NCBI GenBank assembly: GCA_005792145.1
Contig: SXSS01000093.1
Location: 1 to 34,655, forward strand
DNA length: 34,655 bases
Reading direction: 5' to 3'
Source: Planctomycetia bacterium
GTDB taxonomy: Bacteria > Planctomycetota > Phycisphaerae > Phycisphaerales > SM1A02
The translations under genes and the position numbers were made by a program. Below are positions 1 through 8,542 of the stretch, piece by piece. The notes under the pieces are model-generated. The model was not told the DNA's origin. It saw nothing but the letters and a program-made list of their open reading frames with translations, and did no database searches. How positions within the stretch are numbered: the stretch's first letter is position 1; every line of letters begins with the position of its first letter.

Positions 1-89
1 CTTCACTCTTGGGTTGGCGTGCAAAAGTCGAATTCGAAACAGGTCTTGCGAAAACAATTGAATGGTATCGCTCCAACCGTCACAATTGA
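1..89 (+). CDS. 3' end of an NAD-dependent sugar-nucleotide dehydratase/epimerase (RmlB-like), truncated by the window
   Basis: The reading frame that begins at base 3 gives 28 codons ending in TGA at 87-89. The residues read LGWRAKVEFETGLAKTIEWY followed by RSNRHN. This LGW...FE.GL..TI.WY pattern is the usual C-terminus of extended short-chain dehydrogenases such as dTDP-glucose 4,6-dehydratase, which supplies the 4-keto-6-deoxy sugar for rhamnose and other envelope sugars. UDP-glucose 4-epimerase-like enzymes end in much the same way, so the exact substrate cannot be told from the tail. The gene converges on the dockerin-tailed protein with 25 bp between stops. The catalytic domain lies outside the window. 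Confidence 0.72.
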   Translation, partial: SLLGWRAKVEFETGLAKTIEWYRSNRHN

Positions 90-114
90 TTTGCCGCGAA
101 AAAAATCCCGCGCA

Positions 115-1662
115 TCAACTCCACGCCGAAAGCAGTATTGCTAAATCGCCCCCACCAACGATTCCATCGTGGTCAATATCTGCTTGCTGCTCACTCGTTC
201 CCCATGCGGTAAGCAAGGTGGCGAGGTCTGCTCCATTCACAAATCCGTCATTATTCAAGTCGCCAGGCAAAGTTGGATTCCCGCCGATCGAACCATCATT
301 TCCAATGCGTTGACCTTTGATATCAGCCAAACCTGTCCCGCCATCACTCCACACAACAACTGTTGCTGCTGATTGACGATATGAAACCATCTTGCTCTTG
401 CTGCTCACGCCATCGACGAGAACAGTTCCGCTTGACCATGCATTAGTTCCGTCCTCATTCAATCGGCGAGCGTAAAGTGAGGCCTGGCCAAATGCCGTCG
501 ATGATTGCCATGCGAATGTTGCTCCACCTCCGCATCGCACTGCGGTGAAGTCCGCGGAATAAAGAGTGGTTGAAGGCAAGAGATTTGCACCAGATTCTCC
601 CCACAATCGAGCTCCGGTTCCATTCAATGCGAATGATTGCGCGGCGACGCTATATGTAGAAGTATTTGGCACTTGCTCTGGCCACACGACATAGATGCGA
701 TTGGTCGGACCATCGGCAGCGAAAGATGGGTTGACACGATTCCGCGTTGTTGTTGCAGTAACGGCAGTTCCATTCGCTCCAAATTGTGCGACGCCTGCCG
801 TATTAAGAACCTGCACATAGCTCTGAAGAGGGCTTGATGTGTACCAACAGAAAACATAGCCGACTCCATAGATCGATTGGCAACTTGGATAATTTCCAAT
901 CTGAAGAGATCCCGTCGAGAACACCACAGATGGTGCTGTGCTTGCTGAGGTCCATCCGAGGACGCCGGTTGGAGAAAGTCGCCACGCTTTAATAGTTTTT
1001 GCACCAGTGAATCCAACTTGGCGCACGCACGAAAGCATCACGCCACCAGTTGAATCCGCAGCGGGCCAGAGATCGGCATTCCAGGTTTGCGCCGTGCCAT
1101 CTTGAATAGTGACAGGTGCCGACCAGATTGTTGCGCCAGTAGCGACATCAAACTTTTGAACTTTACTTGCCGAATTCTCGACCCATGATCCATAGATCGC
1201 TCCATCAAATGGATCTTGGCAAACCTTTGGATTGGCGACAGATGCACCAGCCGTGCCGACCGTTGTCGTCCACAAGATTGCGCCAGAGTCACTGAGCAAA
1301 GAAAAACTGATTCGATCTCCACCAAGTCGATCATCGTTGTATGCAACGGCGAACTGATTTCCGCTGACAACCCACGAACTGTAATCCACTGTCGAGGAAA
1401 AACTACGATCGGCAACTAGCACGCCATTCGCTCCCCACATCGGCACTCCAGATGGATTGAATCGATTCGCGCGAACGTCATATCCACCTGTTGCGTTGTC
1501 GAACCACGACATGCAAAAACCGCCATCAGTCGTGGCGCCAATTTTCGCTTGTACTTGATCGTTCGCTCCTCCACCGAGTGTTGTTGCAGGCGTTGGTGTC
1601 CAAGCCAAGCAAGCCGCCGCAACACAAAGCAAGCATGCACCGATAGCGTTCTTCGTTTTCAC
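115..1662 (-). CDS. Secreted beta-rich protein with C-terminal dockerin-like domain
   Basis: A 515-residue exported protein. Residues 1-26 form a signal peptide (basic start, then a hydrophobic core ending near TPTPATT). The bulk has no family I recognise: it is rich in Trp, Gly and Ser/Thr and reads like a beta-propeller or beta-sandwich, with repeated short 'W..' strands. Residues about 465-515 hold two calcium-loop helices, [13 protein letters not shown] and [13 protein letters not shown], each followed by a LL.AW helix. This is the dockerin-like tail common on Phycisphaerae surface proteins; it probably anchors or docks the protein outside the cell. The start is a GTG. A CATAAT box lies 5 nt upstream and no Shine-Dalgarno is visible. 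Function of the main domain is unknown. Confidence 0.85.
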   Translation of the reverse strand: MKTKNAIGACLLCVAAACLAWTPTPATTLGGGANDQVQAKIGATTDGGFCMSWFDNATGGYDVRANRFNPSGVPMWGANGVLVADRSFSSTVDYSSWVVSGNQFAVAYNDDRLGGDRISFSLLSDSGAILWTTTVGTAGASVANPKVCQDPFDGAIYGSWVENSASKVQKFDVATGATIWSAPVTIQDGTAQTWNADLWPAADSTGGVMLSCVRQVGFTGAKTIKAWRLSPTGVLGWTSASTAPSVVFSTGSLQIGNYPSCQSIYGVGYVFCWYTSSPLQSYVQVLNTAGVAQFGANGTAVTATTTRNRVNPSFAADGPTNRIYVVWPEQVPNTSTYSVAAQSFALNGTGARLWGESGANLLPSTTLYSADFTAVRCGGGATFAWQSSTAFGQASLYARRLNEDGTNAWSSGTVLVDGVSSKSKMVSYRQSAATVVVWSDGGTGLADIKGQRIGNDGSIGGNPTLPGDLNNDGFVNGADLATLLTAWGTSEQQADIDHDGIVGGGDLAILLSAWS

Positions 1663-1667
1663 AATCT

Positions 1668-1673
1668 ATTATG
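1668..1673 (-). promoter_or_regulatory. Possible -10 box, near-leaderless start of the dockerin-tailed protein
   Basis: On the minus strand CATAAT lies 5 nt before the GTG at 1662. TTGCGG stands 16 nt further upstream as a possible -35. Transcription would begin at or just inside the start codon. Confidence 0.35.
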
Positions 1674-1732
1674 GCACGGATTGGGTTGACCGCAAAAAAA
1701 CTTGCGCATTTCAGTTCGAGTTCCAATCACTA

Positions 1733-2032
1733 TCAGTCAAAGAGCCCTTTTTCGGCTGGTTTCGATGGGGCAACTTTGCAATGGGTGACTGGGCCGGGGA
1801 AAGATTCATAGTCCGCATTGGGATTTGCGTCGATCCAAGTCACAAATGCCGTGACTTGCGACTCGACCCCAGACTCTCGCCAATGTTCACCAAAGATTGT
1901 CTTCACCCCAAGCCAGATATGAGCGAAAGCGTTGCGATGCGCGAGCGATTCGTGCGGCAAAAGTTTCGGCTGAATACGCGCGCCAACTAGCGCGACTTGA
2001 TCACGAATTGATTTCAGTTGCACCGAGTTCAC
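1733..2032 (-). CDS. Small conserved-looking protein of unknown function
   Basis: A 99-residue soluble protein with no signal peptide or membrane segment. The composition is natural (HRNAFAHIWLGVKTIFGEHW, then a segment on valine, threonine and tryptophan, and NPNADYESFPGP), and it does not look like an antisense shadow. I do not recognise the family. The only plausible start is a GTG at 2032, because no internal Met exists. TAATTT lies exactly 6 nt upstream, predicting a leaderless mRNA. It is divergent from the giant cytochrome protein with just 23 bp between start codons. The longer reading of that neighbour (from 1897) would overlap this gene and is rejected. It could be cytoplasmic and of regulatory or enzymatic role; the sequence does not say. 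Confidence 0.62.
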   Translation of the reverse strand: MNSVQLKSIRDQVALVGARIQPKLLPHESLAHRNAFAHIWLGVKTIFGEHWRESGVESQVTAFVTWIDANPNADYESFPGPVTHCKVAPSKPAEKGLFD

Positions 2033-2038
2033 CCATTC

Positions 2039-2044
2039 AAATTA
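2039..2044 (-). promoter_or_regulatory. -10 box of the small protein gene (overlaps the divergent -10)
   Basis: Minus-strand TAATTT ends 6 nt before the GTG at 2032. It shares two base pairs (2043-2044) with the plus-strand TACTCT, so the 23-bp gap seems to hold a bidirectional promoter. No good -35 was found. Confidence 0.45.
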
Positions 2045-2048
2045 CTCT
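2043..2048 (+). promoter_or_regulatory. -10 box of the giant cytochrome protein gene
   Basis: TACTCT ends 7 nt before the ATG at 2056 and no Shine-Dalgarno is present. This supports a leaderless transcript starting at the ATG and supports 2056 as the true start. Confidence 0.45.
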
Positions 2049-2055
2049 CTATTCA

Positions 2056-5000
2056 ATGTTGACACACATCATTTTATTGTTGATGGCTTTTGTTCCGCCG
2101 CCGACTGCGGCAACGCCAACGGCTGCCCAGAAGCAAGAGGCCAAGCAAGAAGCGAAACAAGAAGCGAAACAAGAAGCCACACCTGTGATTGTGCCTGATG
2201 GATTCAAGATCGAAATCTTCGCGCGTGAGCCACTCGTCGCCGATCCCGTTGCGATTGATATTGATTCTCAAGGGCGAATCTTTATTGCTGAAAGCGAGCG
2301 GCAAGAACGCGGTGTTGAAGATAATCGCTCGAGCACATTTTGGTTGATGGAGGATCTCACCGCGCAGACCGTAGAAGATCGACTTGCCTATTACGAAAAA
2401 TATAAAGACAAGCGCAAAGGTGGTATGGACTATTACACGGCTTTCGCTGATCGAATTCGCATAGTCCAAGATTCAAACGGCGATGACATCGGCGATCGTG
2501 TCACGAATTTTTCGCGCGATTTTCGCGATCCGCTCGATGGAACGGGCGCGGGCATTCTTGTGGATGGCAACGATATTTTTTATACCTGCATTCCAAATCT
2601 CTGGCGGTTGCGCGATGCGAATGCGGATGGAAAAGCTGACGCAACTGATTCGATGTTCGGAGGCTTTGGCGTGCGCACCGCGCTGCGCGGTCACGACATG
2701 CATGGGTTGACTGTTGGTATGGATGGACGAATCTATTGGTCGATCGGCGACCGTGGATACCACGTGAAGACGCGCGAAGGTGTGGTGCTTGCCGATCCGA
2801 AATCAGGCGCGGTCTTTCGATGCCGTCCAGATGGATCGCAACTGGAAATTTTCGCAACTGGGTTGCGTAATCCGCAAGAACTTGCATTCAACGAATATGG
2901 CGATCTTTTCACAGGCGACAATAATTCAGATGGTGGTGATCGTGCGCGGTTTGTCTATGTGATGGCACAGGGCGAAACTGGATGGGATATGAATTATCAA
3001 ACGCTTGAAGGTGTGAATCAACGCGGACCGTGGAATCAAGAGGGAATTTGGCATGTCCGCACTGGATCTGACGCGCGGTATCCAGCGTGGTCGTTGCCGC
3101 CGCTTGCGCATATCAGCAGTGGTCCGTCTGGACTTGCATACACACCAGGAACGGGAATGCCCAAGGAGTGGGATCGAAGATTTTATCTCTGCGATTTTTT
3201 GGGAAGTGAAACACACAGCAGTGTGATTGCGATTGAAGTCGAGATGGATGGCGCGGGATATAAAGTGAAAAGTTCAAAACCCTTTGCGACGAATGTTCTT
3301 GCGACTGATGTCACTTTCGGTCCTGATGGTCGCGTGTATGTCAGCGCGTGGGGCGGAGGTTGGTATTCAACTCAGAAGGGAGCGATTCATGCGATATGGG
3401 ATCCGATGATGCGTGATGCCGCTGAATCTGTAAAAACTCGGGCAATTTTGAAAGCTGGATTTGCTTCGCGACCAATCAGCGAACTGATCCCGATGATGGA
3501 ACACCGTGATATGCGCGTTCGTCGTGGCGCTCAATTTGCGCTTGCATCGATGGGTTCGCTGAGCACATTGCAATTACTCGCGCTCGCGCAGGCAGGCGAA
3601 GCGGATGGAGGCGATGATGCTGCTGAAACAGATGATCGACTGCGAGTACTGGCGCAGATTCATGCAATTTGGGCGCTTGGAATGCAGGCGAGTGGAATTC
3701 GATGTGCAGCGGTGACCACGCCCGATCCACTTGCGCCAATTGTTTCGATGCTCGATGCAGAGGATGCCGAAGTGCGGACACAAACTGCGCGCACGCTTGG
3801 CGATGCGGGATACATTTCCGCCGCACCAAAGTTGATCGAACATATCGTTGATGAAAATCCTCGAGTGCGTGCTGCGTGTGCGCTTGCATGCGCTCAATTG
3901 GCAACGAAGTCGAAGTCAGAGATGAAAGATGCGATTCCTTCGCTGACTGCCGCGCTCTTCGAAAACGACACAATGGATGCGTTCTTGCGCCACGCGCTTG
4001 TGGTGGGCCTTGCTGGATGCGCAGACTCCGCAAAACTTCAGGAACTCTCGGCGGATCAATTTGCCAGCGTTCGACTTGGAGTTCTGCTTGCAATGCGCAT
4101 TCAGAAAGATCCCGCAATCGCGCGCTTTCTGTTCGATCCAGATTTTCGTATTGCGACGGAGGCAGCGCGTGCGATCTGGGATGTGCCAATTCCAAGTGGA
4201 TTCGCGGCTCTTGCCGCGGCAAGCGGACGACTTGGGGCACTTCCAAACGAATCGAAAAAAGATGTGGTGATTGTTCCTCTTGTCTTCAAGCGCGAAGTCT
4301 GGAAGAACAAAACCGCAGCGTCATCAAAAGCTCTCGAGAGCGCAACTGCATTCGACCACACTGCGGATGAAACTGGCGAAGCAAACGAAGCTGTCGGATT
4401 TTCCGAACATGGAAACAACTATCTACAACGGTTGAGTGGCGTGGTGACTGCGCCAGAAGATGGTGAATATCACTTCTATTTAACTAGCGATGATCACTCA
4501 ATTTTGACTATTCAAGAAGTTGGTGCGCCGAAGAGCGCGCAAGTCATCGCCCGCGTGGACGGATATTCCGATCCAGCAGGATGGGAAAACGATCCCTCGC
4601 AGATTTCCGCTGCGATTCAATTGCAAGCGGGGAAAAAATATCTGCTTGAAGCGCGCCACGCACAAGGCGGCGGTGGAAACCATCTTGCAATCGGTTGGAA
4701 GTTGCCAAGCAGTTCTTTCGAGCGACCAATTGGACGCGTTGAAGTCGATCCGAACATTTCCGCTTTCGCTCGAAGAACAATCGCCGCAAATCTTGCGATG
4801 GGGACTTTGGATGCGGACAGTGAAGGCGCGACAGCGATCGCATCAATCGCTGCGAATCCGAAACTACCAAAAGCGATCAGAATTGAAGCACTCGCCGCAC
4901 TTGGTGAATATCAATCACCTGGTCGACGCGACCGAGTTCATGGGCGCGTGGACCTGGTTGTGCCCGCCGCACGCGATGCACTTGCATTTCGCCGTGCATT

Positions 5001-5874
5001 GACGATGAATCTTCCAATGCTTGCGAAAGATTCTGATGGTGATCTTCGCGCGGGCGCGCTGAAACTTGCGACCGTCGCAGGAATTGCCCTTGATCAGCGA
5101 GCCAATTTGGAAGCTGTTCTGGACTCGAAACGACCGAGCTCCGAGCGTGTTGCGTGTCTTGGACAATTAGCCGCCGCAAAGCACGAGACACTTGGCCAAG
5201 CACTTGATGCATCGCTTGTGTCATCGGATGCAGACTTGCGAATCTCTGCGCGCCAATACATGGCGGCGGTTGACCCAGCGAGAACACTTGATGAGGCGAA
5301 GAAAGCAATCGCCTCTGGCAGCGAGGCTGAACAGCAATCGGCGATCTCTTTGCTTGGTCAATTGACGCGCGCTCCCAATACCGCGTTAAGTCAGAGTGCG
5401 AATCAAGAATTGAACAGCTTGCTTGATCAAATGAACAAAGATTCTGTTGCCGCTGGACTGAGATTGGATTTGATCGAAACAGCGCTCGCGACAGGCGATG
5501 CGAATTCTGCGAAGGTCGCCGCATTGATGTCGCCCAAGCAAGGAACAAGTTTGACCGACTCGCTCTCTCCAAATTTATTGACTGGAGGCGATCCCGATCG
5601 CGGCCGTGAAGTTTTGATGTATCAATCATCTGCCGCATGTTTGCGATGCCACGCGGTTGCTGGTGTCGGCGGACATGCTGGACCAGCGCTTGACGGCGTT
5701 GGGTCTCGGTTGGATCGACACGCGCTCTTACAATCTCTGCTCGAACCGCAAGCAAATATCACTGTGGGATACGGCACAGTTTCTGCAATGCCAGCGATGG
5801 GCCCCCTGCTCAATCCCCGCGAAATGCGAGATTTAGTGGCATATCTCGATTCGCTCAAAAGTGCGCCGAAATAA
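2056..5874 (+). CDS. Giant exported PVC-type membrane-bound dehydrogenase with HEAT, PA14 and cytochrome c domains
   Basis: A 1272-residue exported protein counted from the ATG at 2056. That start places a hydrophobic signal (MLTHIILLLMAFVPPP) at the N-terminus; the longer frame from 1897 puts 53 charged residues before it and overlaps a divergent gene. Domains in order: signal and QEAK repeats (1-40); a glucose/sorbosone-dehydrogenase-like beta-propeller (about 41-465, with DPVAIDIDSQGRIFIAES and GLRNPQELAFNEYGDLF); HEAT repeats (465-735); a PA14 domain (735-900, with LTSDDHSILTI); more HEAT repeats (905-1160); and a C-terminal cytochrome c with CLRCH (C1195, C1198, H1199) and a likely axial Met at 1245 or 1248. 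The architecture is typical of planctomycetes and verrucomicrobia, where function is mostly unknown; periplasmic sugar or sugar-acid oxidation coupled to electron transfer is inferred. PA14 may bind glycan. Confidence 0.93.
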   Translation: MLTHIILLLMAFVPPPTAATPTAAQKQEAKQEAKQEAKQEATPVIVPDGFKIEIFAREPLVADPVAIDIDSQGRIFIAESERQERGVEDNRSSTFWLMEDLTAQTVEDRLAYYEKYKDKRKGGMDYYTAFADRIRIVQDSNGDDIGDRVTNFSRDFRDPLDGTGAGILVDGNDIFYTCIPNLWRLRDANADGKADATDSMFGGFGVRTALRGHDMHGLTVGMDGRIYWSIGDRGYHVKTREGVVLADPKSGAVFRCRPDGSQLEIFATGLRNPQELAFNEYGDLFTGDNNSDGGDRARFVYVMAQGETGWDMNYQTLEGVNQRGPWNQEGIWHVRTGSDARYPAWSLPPLAHISSGPSGLAYTPGTGMPKEWDRRFYLCDFLGSETHSSVIAIEVEMDGAGYKVKSSKPFATNVLATDVTFGPDGRVYVSAWGGGWYSTQKGAIHAIWDPMMRDAAESVKTRAILKAGFASRPISELIPMMEHRDMRVRRGAQFALASMGSLSTLQLLALAQAGEADGGDDAAETDDRLRVLAQIHAIWALGMQASGIRCAAVTTPDPLAPIVSMLDAEDAEVRTQTARTLGDAGYISAAPKLIEHIVDENPRVRAACALACAQLATKSKSEMKDAIPSLTAALFENDTMDAFLRHALVVGLAGCADSAKLQELSADQFASVRLGVLLAMRIQKDPAIARFLFDPDFRIATEAARAIWDVPIPSGFAALAAASGRLGALPNESKKDVVIVPLVFKREVWKNKTAASSKALESATAFDHTADETGEANEAVGFSEHGNNYLQRLSGVVTAPEDGEYHFYLTSDDHSILTIQEVGAPKSAQVIARVDGYSDPAGWENDPSQISAAIQLQAGKKYLLEARHAQGGGGNHLAIGWKLPSSSFERPIGRVEVDPNISAFARRTIAANLAMGTLDADSEGATAIASIAANPKLPKAIRIEALAALGEYQSPGRRDRVHGRVDLVVPAARDALAFRRALTMNLPMLAKDSDGDLRAGALKLATVAGIALDQRANLEAVLDSKRPSSERVACLGQLAAAKHETLGQALDASLVSSDADLRISARQYMAAVDPARTLDEAKKAIASGSEAEQQSAISLLGQLTRAPNTALSQSANQELNSLLDQMNKDSVAAGLRLDLIETALATGDANSAKVAALMSPKQGTSLTDSLSPNLLTGGDPDRGREVLMYQSSAACLRCHAVAGVGGHAGPALDGVGSRLDRHALLQSLLEPQANITVGYGTVSAMPAMGPLLNPREMRDLVAYLDSLKSAPK
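2134..2178. repeat. 12-bp tandem repeat (about 3.75 copies) coding a QEAK linker
   Basis: Units at 2134-2145, 2146-2157, 2158-2169 and a partial at 2170-2178. The second and third are identical (CAAGAAGCGAAA). The repeat keeps the reading frame and encodes a charged linker between signal peptide and propeller. Copy number could vary between strains. Confidence 0.85.
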
Positions 5875-5894
5875 GTTTCATCTCCAGAAGCGTT

Positions 5895-6746
5895 TCAATG
5901 GCGACCCAAGGTCATTGTCAACGCGGGACCGTTCAACTTGACCGCGTCGATGTCTTTGCCCATTTGGAAAACAACTGCTTCTGGACCTTCAAAATAGCCG
6001 ACGCCTTGAATGTATTGGGCGGCAGATCCATCCCACGAAATTCCCAGCGCAAGTTTGCCGGTGTCATCAATCTTGCCGATGATCGATCCATGTCGCGCGT
6101 TGGATCCAGCGGAACTATCCGCCCAGGCATCATCAACAAGGACGCCAGAAAAATCACCATTCGCTGCAATTGTCGCTGTTCCTGTTCCTGCGTTTCCGTC
6201 GGCGGTATAAAAATTCACAGTCCAGCGCCCGACATATTGAGCCATAAAATTTGGTTGAGTGGTGGTCGGCTTTCCATATGGAGGCCCTGCTGAAACACCT
6301 TGCTCGTGAAGGGCGAATGCGATGTTTCCACCCTTGGCAAAATTTCCATCAGGACCATACTCGCGGATATTGATCCCCATCGAACCAAAAGATGGCGCGC
6401 TGACCACTCCTTCAAATTTTTCGGTTTGACTTGTGCTCCATGCAATCGTGATTTGCGCGACACCCGCTACCAACGAACCAGAAATGATTCCAGTGCGACC
6501 AACTCCGTGCGCGGCTTGCCAGACAGAATCCACAAGTGAACCATTCACCTTTCCATCTGCGCCAATTGAAAGTCGCGCTTGTCCGCCGCTTGTTTGATCT
6601 TGTGCGGTGAAACTGCCCGACCAACGACCAATCGTCGAAACGCTTTGGCCCGCGATCGGACCTGGTTGTGTTGGTGGAGAGTTGCAAGCTCCCAACATAA
6701 AAGTTGCTGCGAGAAAAACAAATCCAGAAATTGATTGAATGGACAT
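5895..6746 (-). CDS. Lipoprotein with two internal repeats
   Basis: A 283-residue predicted lipoprotein. From the ATG at 6746 it has a short hydrophobic segment ending in a lipobox (MLGAC, lipidated Cys at 21), followed by a Pro/Ser linker. The longer frame to 6848 would bury this signal inside the protein and overlap the upstream gene. Two homologous halves follow: residues about 38-145 (beginning IGRWSGSF) and about 170-283 (beginning VGRWTVNF). Each has a 'TA.I.A.G...G.LVD..W' pattern and looks like a beta-barrel or lipocalin-like unit. I do not recognise the family. It starts 10 bp after the stop of the FG-GAP protein, so the two are probably co-expressed, although TAATTT at 6754-6759 could also give it its own leaderless mRNA. 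Confidence 0.83.
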   Translation of the reverse strand: MSIQSISGFVFLAATFMLGACNSPPTQPGPIAGQSVSTIGRWSGSFTAQDQTSGGQARLSIGADGKVNGSLVDSVWQAAHGVGRTGIISGSLVAGVAQITIAWSTSQTEKFEGVVSAPSFGSMGINIREYGPDGNFAKGGNIAFALHEQGVSAGPPYGKPTTTQPNFMAQYVGRWTVNFYTADGNAGTGTATIAANGDFSGVLVDDAWADSSAGSNARHGSIIGKIDDTGKLALGISWDGSAAQYIQGVGYFEGPEAVVFQMGKDIDAVKLNGPALTMTLGRH

Positions 6747-6748
6747 AC

Positions 6749-6763
6749 GCTGTAAATTACAGC
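6749..6763. repeat. 15-nt inverted repeat at the FG-GAP/lipoprotein junction
   Basis: Perfect 6-bp arms GCTGTA/TACAGC around a 3-nt centre. It covers the stop codon of the FG-GAP gene and the candidate -10 box of the lipoprotein gene. It could be a small operator or an RNA hairpin that separates the two cistrons. Confidence 0.5.
6754..6759 (-). promoter_or_regulatory. Possible internal -10 box for the lipoprotein gene
   Basis: Minus-strand TAATTT ends 7 nt before the ATG at 6746. It fits the leaderless pattern seen at other genes here, but the gene also sits directly behind a co-directional neighbour. Confidence 0.35.
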
Positions 6764-8469
6764 CCAAACGCCGCGAGCACGATGGCGAGATCCAATCCAT
6801 CAACAAAATTATCGCCATTTGCATCGCCACCAGCGGCAGAAGTTCCAAATGCCGCCAAGATAATGGTTAGATCAATTCCATCAACATGCCCGTCTCCATT
6901 GCGGTCGGCAGGGATCGGAGGCGTTCCAAATTCTGTGAATGTCAGAATTGGACCGTCGCCAGTATTTCCAAATGCATCAACTGAGCGCACGGAATAGCTG
7001 ACCAGCGATCCTGCCGTCTGTGCAGGCATCACGCCGCGCCAAAGGCAATTGCCCGTCAATTTCATCGGCACAGACTGCGAAAGAATGCCGCTAGTTCCAA
7101 ATCGAAGGGTCACGCTTCGCGCGTGAAAACCCATGTGACTCGTGTACGCATCTCGAAGTTCGACGCGCACAGGATGCGCCGCGCCAAGAACTGTCCCCGC
7201 AATCACTTGCTCAGTTCGGACATTGACTGGTGGCAATGTGTCGATCGCGCCGTTGTTCATATAGATGCGATTCTGAAATGCGCCACTTTCACCTTGACCC
7301 GTGACGATGTCATAGCGACCATCGCCATCGAAGTCCGCGACCTTCACGTCGAGCGATGAATCCGTTGCGGCGGTAATGATGTTTGTCACTTGAGTAAAGG
7401 CACCCGTTCCGTTGTTTCGATAAATCCGCTTCGTCCCGCCGAGCACCGCGATAACCAAATCAAGATCGCCGTCGTTGTCCATATCGAAAAACTTGCTGTC
7501 GTTATCGTCGACTGAAGGATTGGGAGAAATCGAAGTGGAGACATTGGTCCAAGAAGTACCTAATCCATTTGCATTTTTCGCCAGAAGTTCTGCGTTGCTC
7601 GTTCCAGCATTCGTTCCAATCAAGTCAAGATCGCCATCGCTATCGATATCGCCTGCGTCATACGCATACGCCGTAGTGTCGTTGGGAAAGTTTCCACCTG
7701 CCGCGAAAACTCCAGATCCATTATTTAGCCAAAGGCGACTTTGATTTGGGGTTGTAGCCCGAGTCGCAACAAAGAGATCAAGGTCGTAATCCCCATCTGC
7801 ATCGAAAAAGAGAACATCCATTTGCTGCGCAATGTTGCCAGTTGGAATTCGCCCCGTCGTTGAATCGGTGAATCTTCCTCCGCCATCATTGAGATACAAA
7901 CGCGGTTGCCCCGTTGTACCAAATCGCGTTGTTCCAGAATTGCACAAAGCAATATCAAGATCGCCGTCTGCATCAACATCGCCGAATGTTGCACGGGCTG
8001 TGGATGTGTTCAAGGTTGGAATGCGCGTAGTAGTTTCGTTGGCAAAAACACCCAAACCATTATTTATCAGCAAAAGCATTTGCCGGCTGTAATCCTGACC
8101 AAGCAAGAGATCCATATCTCCGTCGAGGTCCACATCCCCAAATTCCGCACTTCGAAAACATCCTGTGATGCCTGCGACACGTGTGTCGGTCTGATCGCTA
8201 AAAACACCGGCGCCGTTGTTTATATAGATGCGTGGTTTGAGAAGAGTGCCGAGCGACGAATAACCCTGCCCATTGGCGAAGCACATATCCAAATCACCAT
8301 CACTATCGATGTCGGCGACTCCAATCTGATTGGTGTATTCCGCTTGGACTGGAAAGCGCGTGGTCGTCTGATCAACAAATTGAATCTGAGCTTGGGCTTC
8401 TATTGAAGCGACAAAAGTCAAACTCATCGGCAGCAGAGATAAAATAGCGTTTATCCGTGGGCTCATCAT
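6757..8469 (-). CDS. Secreted FG-GAP/VCBS-repeat protein with C-terminal dockerin-like domain
   Basis: An exported protein of 570 residues from the ATG at 8469 (574 from an in-frame ATG at 8481). Its signal peptide ends near VASIEAQAQ. At least seven FG-GAP/VCBS units follow, marked by aspartate-rich calcium loops such as DIDSDGDLD, DVDLDGDMD, DVDADGDLD, DMDNDGDLD and DFDGDGRYD; these usually build an integrin-like seven-blade beta-propeller. A short beta domain then leads to a dockerin-like tail (about 520-570) with DRNGDGHVDGIDL and DANGDNFVDGLDL. It is probably a surface-held adhesion or binding protein that depends on calcium. I prefer the 8469 start because TATGGT lies 7 nt before it, and that box covers the 8481 ATG. 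Confidence 0.9.
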   Translation of the reverse strand: MMSPRINAILSLLPMSLTFVASIEAQAQIQFVDQTTTRFPVQAEYTNQIGVADIDSDGDLDMCFANGQGYSSLGTLLKPRIYINNGAGVFSDQTDTRVAGITGCFRSAEFGDVDLDGDMDLLLGQDYSRQMLLLINNGLGVFANETTTRIPTLNTSTARATFGDVDADGDLDIALCNSGTTRFGTTGQPRLYLNDGGGRFTDSTTGRIPTGNIAQQMDVLFFDADGDYDLDLFVATRATTPNQSRLWLNNGSGVFAAGGNFPNDTTAYAYDAGDIDSDGDLDLIGTNAGTSNAELLAKNANGLGTSWTNVSTSISPNPSVDDNDSKFFDMDNDGDLDLVIAVLGGTKRIYRNNGTGAFTQVTNIITAATDSSLDVKVADFDGDGRYDIVTGQGESGAFQNRIYMNNGAIDTLPPVNVRTEQVIAGTVLGAAHPVRVELRDAYTSHMGFHARSVTLRFGTSGILSQSVPMKLTGNCLWRGVMPAQTAGSLVSYSVRSVDAFGNTGDGPILTFTEFGTPPIPADRNGDGHVDGIDLTIILAAFGTSAAGGDANGDNFVDGLDLAIVLAAFGL

Positions 8470-8476
8470 TAAAGAA

Positions 8477-8482
8477 ACCATA
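8477..8482 (-). promoter_or_regulatory. -10 box of the FG-GAP gene
   Basis: Minus-strand TATGGT ends 7 nt before the ATG at 8469. A TCGACT hexamer 16 nt upstream is a weak -35 candidate. If real, the ATG at 8481 is untranscribed or only partly transcribed. Confidence 0.38.
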
Positions 8483-8542
8483 TCTCGAATTAAGAGAAAG
8501 TCGAGTTTTGTGATGAATTTTTTAACTTTGTTCGGACGATCT

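Noticed and set aside
90-114. Short GC-rich arms around A7 between the first two genes as a terminator
   Set aside because: The complementary core is only CGCG, so a stable hairpin is doubtful.
1897-2055. Upstream extension of the giant cytochrome gene (start at 1897)
   Set aside because: It adds 53 charged residues before a proper signal peptide and overlaps the divergent small gene. The 2056 ATG has a well-spaced -10 box.
3476-4246. Long minus-strand open frame of 256 codons
   Set aside because: It lies opposite the HEAT and PA14 region, has composition rich in Arg, His and Ser and no motif; it is a shadow of the plus-strand gene.
4877-5755. Long minus-strand open frame of 292 codons
   Set aside because: Opposite the second HEAT region and heme domain of the cytochrome protein, with shadow composition and no domain.
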